Assembly: GCA_964464925.1 (NCBI GenBank)
Contig: CAYXLI010000013.1
Location: 1-64,000, forward strand
DNA: 64,000 nt
Direction: 5' to 3'
DNA from: CAYXLI01 sp964464925
GTDB lineage: Bacteria > Acidobacteriota > Terriglobia > Bryobacterales > Bryobacteraceae
Shown piece by piece: positions 31,875 through 39,578 of the stretch (position 1 is its first letter; every line of letters begins with the position of its first letter). Under the pieces are notes generated by a model. The model worked only from the letters and a program-made list of their open reading frames with translations, had not been told where the DNA came from and searched no databases. The position numbers and the translations under genes are program-made.

Positions 31875-34800
31875 TTGCATACGTTTGCAATTCAGGGGGA
31901 AGCATGTTGTACAAGAGAGGCTGGGGGCGCGCTCCTGCTGGCGCTCGTCAGCCAAACGGCATGGGGCCAGTCCACTACCGCTTCCATCAGTGGCACGATA
32001 ACGGACGCATCGGGTTCCATCATCACCACCGCTACGATCACGGCGACGAATCTGGCCACGGGCGAGAACCGCACGGTCAACACGCTCGCAGACGGCGGCT
32101 ACTCGCTCCTGTTCCTGCCGATTGGGACGTACCGTCTTGAAATCAACGCGCCCGGTTTTCGGCGATTCGAACAAACCGGCATTATCCTCGATGTGAACCG
32201 GGCCGCACGCGTTGACGCCATCCTTAAGGTAGGGGCCGTCACGGACACCGTCGAAGTAAAGGCCGACGCACCGATGGTGGAGACCACCGTGCCCTCGCTT
32301 GGCCAGACTGTCAACAACAAAGACATCGAAAACCTGCCGCTGGTGAATCGCGATATTTATACGTTGCTCAATCTCACCGCAGGGGTCGATACGACCGACC
32401 AGGCGACCGACAACTTTGGCGCGCCGATGCAGGTGACGATTATCAATGGATCGCCGAACTCCGGCATCGGATCAGTAAACTACAACCTCGATGGCGGCAG
32501 CAATACCAATGGCCTTCGCAACACGGGCAACGTCGCTCCAAACCCCGATGCGATCGAAGAGTTCCGGGTCACCACGAACAGTTATCCGGCGGACGAAGGC
32601 CGATTCGCTGGAGGCACCGTGACCATGATCACCAAGTCCGGTACCAACGCCTTCCATGGAACGCTGTTCGAATTTTTCCGGAATAATCATCTCAACGCCA
32701 ACCGGTGGGTTCCAGGCCCGGCCACGCTGCGCACCGATCCGCTGCACCGCAACCAATTCGGCGGAACCATCGGCGGTCCGATCCTACGGAATAAGACGTT
32801 TTTCTTCGGAACCTACTCCGGTCTGCGCGAGCGTACCGTCGTCTTCGCAAACACGGCTACGCCGCTTACCGCGCTCGAACGCACCGGCAACTTGTCTGCA
32901 ACGGCAGGGACAGCCCCGGCCGATCCCCTGACAGGCCAACCCTTCCCGGGCCGCATCATTCCCGCAAATCGTATCGATCCGGTCGCGCGCAAAATCATTG
33001 ACACCTACATTCCTCTTCCGAACCTCGCCAACGGCAGCTATGAAGTGCAGATCCCGCATCCGCGCGACACCGACGAATACATGTTCAAGGTGGACCATAA
33101 CCTCAACGACGCCCACCGCGTCACTGCCAGTATGTTCCGCAGTTCGGGGTCCGACCTGGTGGGCCTGCTCGGCAATCTTCCGTGGGTAAGCAGGAATTTC
33201 ACCTGGACCCAGTACAACTACAATGTGCGAGAGACGTGGATCGTTTCGCCGAACAAAATTAATGAATTCCGCGCCGCGTATATTCGCAATTTCGGAGGCC
33301 GCACGAATCTCCCAGCCATTTCGCTCGGCGATCTCGGCTCCGCCCACAAGATCCAGGGTGCCCCATCTCTGCCGCAAATCCAGGTTGCCGGAAGGTTCAA
33401 TCTGAATAGCGCGATTCCCGGTCCGGTCGCCGGCAGCAATCAATATCAGATCCGCGAGCTGTTCACCGTCACCACAGCGCGCCACTCGATCCGCCTTGGA
33501 GGCGAAGCCGTGCTGGAGAAGATGATCCATGACACGTTGCTCAACAATTACGGCACATTCAGCTTCAATACCAACAACCCTCGCGGTACGAAGAACGCAA
33601 CGGCCGACTTCCTCCTTGGCCTGCCCACCACGATGAACCAGGACGCCCCCACTACCAAGATCAACAACAGTTGGTATTCCGCGCTGTTTCTACAGGACGA
33701 CTTTAAAGTTGCTTCGCGCCTTACTTTGAATCTCGGTGTGCGTTGGGATATTCAAACTCCCATCACCGATCCGTTCGATCGCTTTCTCACCTTTGTGCCG
33801 GGGCGTAAGTCTACGGTTGTCGCTGGCGCGCCCGCCGGCTTGCTCTTTCCTGGCGATGCCGGCGTGGGACGCGGCATCATCGGCACGAAGTTCACTAACG
33901 TGAGCCCTCGTGTCGGCTTTGCCTGGGATCCGTTCGGCAACGGCAAGACAGCGGTTCGCGCCGCGGCTGGCATCATGTACGGCAGCATGTCCGGCAATGA
34001 ATGGAATTCCTCCTCCGACAACCAGCCTTTCGCCATCCGGCAGCAGTTCAATGACGTATACTCGCTTTCCGATCCATACCGCCTGCAACCTGGCGGTGTT
34101 TCTCCGTTCCCCTACAGCTACTCGCCTTCGGCTCCGCGATTCGTTGCGCCTTCCGCAGTGGCCGGCGTCGACTTGCACTATAAATCGCCCTACAGCTATC
34201 AGATGAACTTCGCGATTCAGCGGCAGTTGACCCGGGACTCCAGCCTCACCATCGCCTACGTCGGCAATCTCACCCATCGCATTCCCGTCAGCCCCGACGT
34301 GAACTATCCCATGCTCACGCCCACGGCAACCATTGCGAACGTGAACGCACGCCGCCCCTACCTGCCCGGAGTTCTCTCGAGCGTCGGCCTCACGAAGTCG
34401 ATCCTCAACTCGGCTTACCATGGCTTGCAGGTTACCGGCGAGAAGCGCTTCTCACATAACTTCACCTTGAAAGGCTTTTACACGTTCGGCAAAGGACTCG
34501 ACTACATCAATACCCAGAACAGTACGCAGCAGCAGGCTACCGATTGGAACAACATCGCCCTTGACCGCGGACGGACCAATAATGACCGTACGCATAGCGC
34601 AACCATTTCCGGCGTCTGGGACCTGAACTACTTCCGCAACTCGCCCGGGCTGGTCCGTGCAGTCGCAGGCGGCTGGTCTCTGGCAGCCATCAATACGTTC
34701 CGCAGCGGCACGCCTCTGACGGTCACTGCTGGCTCTGATGCGAACTTCGATGGCAACAACAATGACCGTGCGGATCTGGTAGGCAATCCGTACCTCAGCC

Positions 34801-35129
34801 CCAGCCGGTCTCGCAACGAAGTTGTGGACCAGTGGTTCAACATCGCGGCATTCAGCCGCATTACGCAGGCGATTCATTCTTACGACGGCACCGCCGGACG
34901 TAATATCATGGACGGTCCCGGCCTGAAAAATGTAGATATGACCATCGCGCGCACTTTTCGCATTGCAGAACAGAAGTCCCTGCAGTTCCGGGCGGAGGCT
35001 ACGAACGCCCTCAACCTCGTGAATCTGTCGAATCCCGGAACCAATGCCAACAGTTCTTCTACGTTCGGGAAGATCACCACAGCCCGGCCCATGCGCCAGG
35101 CACAGCTCGGGTTGAAGTTTGTGTTTTGA
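31875..35129 (+). CDS. TonB-dependent outer-membrane receptor, carboxypeptidase-regulatory-like N-terminus
   Basis: About 1,080 residues. The order is: signal (GALLLALVSQTAWGQ), beta-sandwich regulatory domain (STTASISGTITDASG...GFRRFEQTGI), plug (TLLNLTAGVDTT, FRVTTNSYPADEGRFAGGTVTMITKSGTNAFHG with core AGGTVTMITKSGTNAFHG), then a C-terminal beta barrel ending in aromatic F (QLGLKFVF). It takes up large substrates with TonB energy. The start is odd: the promoter and ribosome-binding site point to ATG 31904 (MLYKRGWG), one frame off; one extra base in the G-rich run at 31923-31931 would explain it. The only in-frame start, TTG 31875, has neither. Confidence 0.88.
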   Translation: MHTFAIQGEACCTREAGGALLLALVSQTAWGQSTTASISGTITDASGSIITTATITATNLATGENRTVNTLADGGYSLLFLPIGTYRLEINAPGFRRFEQTGIILDVNRAARVDAILKVGAVTDTVEVKADAPMVETTVPSLGQTVNNKDIENLPLVNRDIYTLLNLTAGVDTTDQATDNFGAPMQVTIINGSPNSGIGSVNYNLDGGSNTNGLRNTGNVAPNPDAIEEFRVTTNSYPADEGRFAGGTVTMITKSGTNAFHGTLFEFFRNNHLNANRWVPGPATLRTDPLHRNQFGGTIGGPILRNKTFFFGTYSGLRERTVVFANTATPLTALERTGNLSATAGTAPADPLTGQPFPGRIIPANRIDPVARKIIDTYIPLPNLANGSYEVQIPHPRDTDEYMFKVDHNLNDAHRVTASMFRSSGSDLVGLLGNLPWVSRNFTWTQYNYNVRETWIVSPNKINEFRAAYIRNFGGRTNLPAISLGDLGSAHKIQGAPSLPQIQVAGRFNLNSAIPGPVAGSNQYQIRELFTVTTARHSIRLGGEAVLEKMIHDTLLNNYGTFSFNTNNPRGTKNATADFLLGLPTTMNQDAPTTKINNSWYSALFLQDDFKVASRLTLNLGVRWDIQTPITDPFDRFLTFVPGRKSTVVAGAPAGLLFPGDAGVGRGIIGTKFTNVSPRVGFAWDPFGNGKTAVRAAAGIMYGSMSGNEWNSSSDNQPFAIRQQFNDVYSLSDPYRLQPGGVSPFPYSYSPSAPRFVAPSAVAGVDLHYKSPYSYQMNFAIQRQLTRDSSLTIAYVGNLTHRIPVSPDVNYPMLTPTATIANVNARRPYLPGVLSSVGLTKSILNSAYHGLQVTGEKRFSHNFTLKGFYTFGKGLDYINTQNSTQQQATDWNNIALDRGRTNNDRTHSATISGVWDLNYFRNSPGLVRAVAGGWSLAAINTFRSGTPLTVTAGSDANFDGNNNDRADLVGNPYLSPSRSRNEVVDQWFNIAAFSRITQAIHSYDGTAGRNIMDGPGLKNVDMTIARTFRIAEQKSLQFRAEATNALNLVNLSNPGTNANSSSTFGKITTARPMRQAQLGLKFVF

Positions 35130-35148
35130 GACAACAGAGAAAATCTAT

Positions 35149-36453
35149 ATGAAGAATGTAACCAGAAGATCTTTTTTTTACTCCGCGGGAATGGCCCTTA
35201 CCGCCGCGCAGGCCACACGTGTACTGGGTGCAAATGACCGCGTTCACATGGCGGTGATCGGGCTCGGCGGCCGCGGCCGCGCTCACGTGAACAACTACAC
35301 CCAAATTCCCGATTGCACCATCACGGCACTTTGTGATGTGAACCAGGAAGCGCTGGAGCGTGCACAGGCCCAGGTGATGCGTGCCACGCAGCAGACGCCG
35401 AAGGGCTACAAAGACATGAAGGAAGTCTTTGCCGACAAGAATGTCGACGCGGTCTCCATGCCTTTACCGAATCACTGGCACGCGCTCGCCACGATTTGGG
35501 CCTGCGAGGCTGGCAAGGATGTTTACGTCGAGAAACCCGCCTGCCACAACGTGTTTGAAGGGCTCAAAATGATCGAGGCGGCGCGCAAGTACAACCGCAT
35601 GGTCCAGATCGGTTCCCAAAGCCGCAGCATGCCGCACAAGATCAAGGCCATGCAACTGCTGAAGGACGGAGCCATCGGCAAGGTATATATGGCCAAAGGC
35701 CTCTGCTTCAAGCGCCGCAACAGTATCGGCCACAAGCCGGACGAGCCCACGCCTCCCGGTCTCGATTGGGACAAGTTCCTCGGCCCCGCGCCCATGCGGC
35801 CTTACAACGAACTGCGCTTCAAATACAACTGGCACTGGTTCTGGGATACAGGCAATGGCGACATCGGCAACCAGGGCATCCACGAAATGGACATCGCGCG
35901 CTGGGGCCTGGATCGTGGCCTTCCGACAAGTGTTGTCTCCACCGGTGGCAAGTATGTGTACAACGACGATCAGGAAACGCCCAACACGCAGATCGCGACA
36001 TTCAACTACGGCGACGCGGAGATCGTCTTCGAAGTTCGCGGATTGGTAACGGGTAACGAAGGCGGACTCGGCACCGACCGGCAGGGCAACGTCATCGGCG
36101 ATCTGTTCTACGGTTCCGAAGGATGGATGGCGGTCAGCGGTTCGGGCTTCCAGCTTTACAAAGGACAGAACGGCGAGAAGGCGATGGATGAAAAGAACAC
36201 CGGCAAGGACACCATCGACCACATGAATAACTTCCTCAAAGCCGTAAAGAGCCGGAACTACAAGGACCTCAACGCCGATGTCGAAACGGGAGTCGTGTCG
36301 GCCACGCTGGTCCACATTGCAAATGCCAGCTACCGCGTGGGCCGCAAGCTCAACTTCGATCCGAAGGCGATGAAGTTCGTCAATGACAACGAAGCCAACG
36401 CGCTGCTCACCCGCAAGTACCGCGCGCCTTACATCGTTCCCGACAAGGTCTAA
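35149..36453 (+). CDS. Tat-exported Gfo/Idh/MocA-family oxidoreductase
   Basis: 434 residues from ATG 35149. Twin-arginine leader (TRRSFFYSAGMALTAAQA), Rossmann motif AVIGLGGRGRAH, VYVEKPACHN with the family's catalytic EKP, and a C-terminal domain with NWHWFWDTGNGDIGNQGIHEMD (core DTGNGDIGNQGIHEMD). NAD(P)-dependent dehydrogenase of sugars or related compounds, acting outside the cytoplasm with a pre-bound cofactor. It follows the TonB receptor by 19 nt and is likely co-transcribed, suggesting uptake plus processing of the same carbohydrate. Confidence 0.9.
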   Translation: MKNVTRRSFFYSAGMALTAAQATRVLGANDRVHMAVIGLGGRGRAHVNNYTQIPDCTITALCDVNQEALERAQAQVMRATQQTPKGYKDMKEVFADKNVDAVSMPLPNHWHALATIWACEAGKDVYVEKPACHNVFEGLKMIEAARKYNRMVQIGSQSRSMPHKIKAMQLLKDGAIGKVYMAKGLCFKRRNSIGHKPDEPTPPGLDWDKFLGPAPMRPYNELRFKYNWHWFWDTGNGDIGNQGIHEMDIARWGLDRGLPTSVVSTGGKYVYNDDQETPNTQIATFNYGDAEIVFEVRGLVTGNEGGLGTDRQGNVIGDLFYGSEGWMAVSGSGFQLYKGQNGEKAMDEKNTGKDTIDHMNNFLKAVKSRNYKDLNADVETGVVSATLVHIANASYRVGRKLNFDPKAMKFVNDNEANALLTRKYRAPYIVPDKV

Positions 36454-36470
36454 GTTCGCAAGCAGCCATC

Positions 36471-36511
36471 ACTGGCTCGTACATGCCTCCGGGCACTACG
36501 AGCCAGTTATT
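36471..36511. terminator. Hairpin between convergent genes, likely bidirectional terminator
   Basis: ACTGGCTCGT (36471-36480) and ACGAGCCAGT (36498-36507) form a perfect 10-bp stem with a 17-nt loop, between the oxidoreductase stop (36453) and the end of the ROK gene (36507), followed by TATTCTT on the plus strand. Confidence 0.6.
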
Positions 36512-37382
36512 CTTGCCGCAGAATATCCGCCAGTGCGAGGGCACCCAGCACGCCCGACTTGTTCCCTAATCCTGGCGGCACAATGTAGCGGTCGATCTGC
36601 TCCACAATCTCACGCTTTTGAATGTACCCGCCTAGCAATTGCTGCACTTTCGCCCGCACCTTCGCCAGCAAGCCAGGCTGCTCCATCACTCCTCCGCCGG
36701 CAATGATCCTCTGTGGCGATAGCGTGCAGATCCAGTTCGTCATGCCGCAGGCCAGATACTCCGCTTCCAGTTCCCAGGCTTCATGATCGGGCGGCAGTTC
36801 CTCTGCGGGCCTGTTCCATCGCGCTCCGATCGCCGGCCCCGAAGCGAGCCCTTCCAGGCAATCGCCGTGAAACGGACAAACTCCGGGAAAGGGATCCTTC
36901 GCCAGGTCGTGCGGCACTCGGATATGACCCATCTCGGGATGCATCAGTCCGTGCAGCATGCGCCCGTGCACCAGCGCTCCTCCGCCGATCCCGGTTCCCA
37001 CGGTCAGATAAAGCACCGTGTCCAGTTCCTGCGCCGCTCCCCAGCGAGCCTCTCCGAGCGCAGCCGCATTCACATCCGTATCGAATGCCACCGGTACGTC
37101 CAACGCCTCATGCAGGGTTCCCGCGAAATCGAAGTGCTGCCACTCCAGCTTCGGCGTCGTGGTGATGTACCCCCAGGTTTGCGAATGCGGATCCGGATCG
37201 ACCGGCCCGAAGCAAGCCACTCCGAGTGACTCTATCCCAGGGAAACGCCCGAAGAACGCAAGCACGCGCTGCATCGTTTGTTCCGGGGACGTCGTTGGGA
37301 ATCGTTCTATTTCCAGGTCGCGCGGTCCTGTCCCGACCGCGCAGACGAATTTTGTGCCGCCTGCTTCAATGGCGCCGAGCAT
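36507..37382 (-). CDS. ROK-family sugar kinase (fructokinase-like)
   Basis: 291 residues. ATP motif AIEAGGTKFVCAVG at the start, VTVGTGIGGG phosphate loop, and the ROK zinc site HIRVPHDLAKD...CPFHGDCLEG (His and three Cys/His positions). The AIEAGGTK start and GCPFHGDCLEG-type motif favour fructokinase over glucokinase. Phosphorylates a hexose in the cytoplasm. It is monocistronic and convergent with the oxidoreductase. The 265 nt upstream (37383-37647) hold no feature that I can name. Confidence 0.85.
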   Translation of the reverse strand: MLGAIEAGGTKFVCAVGTGPRDLEIERFPTTSPEQTMQRVLAFFGRFPGIESLGVACFGPVDPDPHSQTWGYITTTPKLEWQHFDFAGTLHEALDVPVAFDTDVNAAALGEARWGAAQELDTVLYLTVGTGIGGGALVHGRMLHGLMHPEMGHIRVPHDLAKDPFPGVCPFHGDCLEGLASGPAIGARWNRPAEELPPDHEAWELEAEYLACGMTNWICTLSPQRIIAGGGVMEQPGLLAKVRAKVQQLLGGYIQKREIVEQIDRYIVPPGLGNKSGVLGALALADILRQE

Positions 37383-37647
37383 GTGTTTTCCCTAGTGTCT
37401 CAGGTTCGTCCCCGGCCCGCTGACCGTGTTAGCACCGGCTGAGCCGGGTTCGCGCAGGATCATCGTATTGTAAGCGAGGATTATGTACGCGAATATGTAA
37501 CGCATTATCATTGTTGGCCGCCGGCGCTGCAAGGTTCTGTATCGGTGTTGCACCTTAGATTTGCGCGCAAACCTCCGTATTGAGTGAAAACTCCTAAGCT
37601 GTTAAGATTACGACTTCTGAGCTTCAAAAATTATACCGGAGGACCTT

Positions 37648-38595
37648 TTGAGGATCCTGAGCTACGCGTGTCTACTCGCCTTCACTTTCCTGTCATCGCA
37701 GGCGCATGCCAGCCTGATTATTAACGCAACATTTAACGATGCGAGCTTCACGGCTGCCGGCTTCGATCCCACCCAGGTTCACACTGCGTTTAACTATGCG
37801 GCGCAGCAGTTCGAGCAACTGTTCTCCGATCCCATTCACGTAAACATCACTGTGCAAGCCGGAAATACAGGTCTGGGCGCTAGTTCCACCCAACTCGTCG
37901 GATACGAGACCTATGCCCAGATACGGCAGGCCCTAATCAATGATCAGAACGCCCATCCCAGCGCGGACGGAGCCACCTCGATCGGCAGTCTCCCCGTCAC
38001 CGATCCGACCGGCGCCACTAACTTCGCGATTGCCAGAGCCCAAGCCAAGGCGCTGGGGATCATCGGCGACGATCTGACGACCGACGGCACTTTCACCTTC
38101 AGCCAGAGCCAGGTCTATACTTTCGATCCGAACAACCGTGCCGTTGCTGGAGCCTATGACTTCGTTGGCGTCGCAGAACATGAGATCTCGGAGATCATGG
38201 GCCGTATTCCTGGCCTGAATGTATCGGCGTATGACCTGCCTTACGATCTCTTCCGATACACCGGTTTGGCGACCAGATCGCTAAACACCACAGACACTGG
38301 CGTGTTCTTTTCCATAAACGGAGGCGCCACCAACCTTCAGGGTTACAATCCTCCAGGCGGCGGCGATCTCCAGGACTGGAATGGCAGCAATCCCAACGAT
38401 GCTTTTAACGCGTTTTCATCGTCAGGGGTTCGGCACGACATCACGGCCGTCGACATCACGGCTCTAGATGTCATCGGATACGATCTTGCCATCCCGGAGC
38501 CTGCGTATGGATTCCCTCTCGCAGCGGCAATGGCACTCCTGGTCCTTCGCCTGCAAGGAATCAAAAGTCGTCAGAAAAAGCAACATCTCCGGTAA
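37648..38595 (+). CDS. PEP-CTERM-anchored putative metalloprotease (NF038122-like)
   Basis: 315 residues from TTG 37648 with GGAGGA 5 nt upstream. Signal peptide (SYACLLAFTFLSSQAHA). The likely zinc motif is EHEISEIMGR (His178-Glu179-x-x-Glu182), where a standard zincin has a second His. A PEP motif (IPEP) starts the C-terminal sorting signal: hydrophobic helix (FPLAAAMALLVLRL) and basic tail (KSRQKKQHLR), recognised by an exosortase elsewhere in the genome. Its last 35 nt overlap the convergent nrdB. Confidence 0.72.
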   Translation: MRILSYACLLAFTFLSSQAHASLIINATFNDASFTAAGFDPTQVHTAFNYAAQQFEQLFSDPIHVNITVQAGNTGLGASSTQLVGYETYAQIRQALINDQNAHPSADGATSIGSLPVTDPTGATNFAIARAQAKALGIIGDDLTTDGTFTFSQSQVYTFDPNNRAVAGAYDFVGVAEHEISEIMGRIPGLNVSAYDLPYDLFRYTGLATRSLNTTDTGVFFSINGGATNLQGYNPPGGGDLQDWNGSNPNDAFNAFSSSGVRHDITAVDITALDVIGYDLAIPEPAYGFPLAAAMALLVLRLQGIKSRQKKQHLR

Positions 38596-39559
38596 CCGCA
38601 ACCTGATAGGCGGACACGCGGCGTTCGAAGAAATTGGTCAGTTCCTGAACGTCCTGTAGTTCCATGAATCCGAACGGATTTTGTGATCCGTAAACCGGTG
38701 GCAACCCCAACGACGTCAATCGGCGGTCCGCGACATACTGGAGATATTCCCGCATGCTTGCGATAGAGAGGCCGGTCACGCCCATGCTGAGCGTATCTTC
38801 GGCAAACGTAAGTTCACAGTCCACCGCTTCGCGAATCATCTCAGTGACGCTGGACTCGAAGGTCCGGTCGAAGAGTTCCGGTCTCTCGCGCCGTACAGTG
38901 GCGATTACTTCCAGCGCAAATTCGATATGGGCACTTTCATCCCGGAACACCCAACTGGTGCCTGTCGCCAGCCCTTGCAGCAACCCGCGTGAGCGCAGGT
39001 AATAAACGTACGCAAACGCGGCAAAGAAGAACAAGCCTTCAATGCAGGTGGCGAAGCACACCAGGTTCAACAGAAACGCCCGCATCTCATCGTCGGTGCG
39101 GACTTCCGTCAGGTCCTGGATGGAATCAATCCATTTGAAACAGAAATTCGCTTTCTTCCGAATGGAAGGAATCGTCTCAACCGCGGCAAATGCTTCCGCC
39201 CGCTCCTGTGGATCCGTGATGTAAGTGTCGAGCAGGGTGAGATAAAACTGCACGTGAAGGGCTTCCTCATAGAGCTGGCGGGATAGATACATCCGCGCTT
39301 CCGGAGAGTTCACATGCTTGTACAGGTTCAATACGAGATTGTTGCCGACGATGCTGTCGCCTGTGGCAAAAAAGGCCACCAGGCGTTTGATCAGATGCTG
39401 CTCCGCGGGCTTCATGCGCGCCCGCAGGTCGGTGACATCCGTGGAAAAGTCGACCTCCTCCACAGTCCAGGTGTTCTTGATTGCCGTTTTGAACATTTCA
39501 AAGAACACTGGATATTTCATCGGACGGAGAGTCAGGTTGAAACCAGGATTGAGAATCAT
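38561..39559 (-). CDS. nrdB: Ribonucleotide reductase class Ia small subunit
   Basis: 332 residues from ATG 39559, 19 nt after nrdA. The di-iron ligands are Asp68 (ATGDSIVG), Glu99 and His102 (YEEALHVQFY), then a Glu in CIEGLFFF and Glu/His in FRDESAHIEF. Tyr106, seven residues after Glu99, sits where the radical tyrosine belongs, so this is a Tyr-radical (class Ia) protein and not the Tyr-less class Ic. It supplies the stable radical to NrdA for making deoxynucleotides, and requires oxygen. Confidence 0.95.
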   Translation of the reverse strand: MILNPGFNLTLRPMKYPVFFEMFKTAIKNTWTVEEVDFSTDVTDLRARMKPAEQHLIKRLVAFFATGDSIVGNNLVLNLYKHVNSPEARMYLSRQLYEEALHVQFYLTLLDTYITDPQERAEAFAAVETIPSIRKKANFCFKWIDSIQDLTEVRTDDEMRAFLLNLVCFATCIEGLFFFAAFAYVYYLRSRGLLQGLATGTSWVFRDESAHIEFALEVIATVRRERPELFDRTFESSVTEMIREAVDCELTFAEDTLSMGVTGLSIASMREYLQYVADRRLTSLGLPPVYGSQNPFGFMELQDVQELTNFFERRVSAYQVAVTGDVAFSDDF

Positions 39560-39578
39560 GGGTATCTTTCGTTTCGCC

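Noticed and set aside
38561..39559. Class Ic (Tyr-less) ribonucleotide reductase small subunit
   Set aside because: Asp68 is the first metal ligand and a Tyr (Tyr106) is seven residues after Glu99, as in class Ia.
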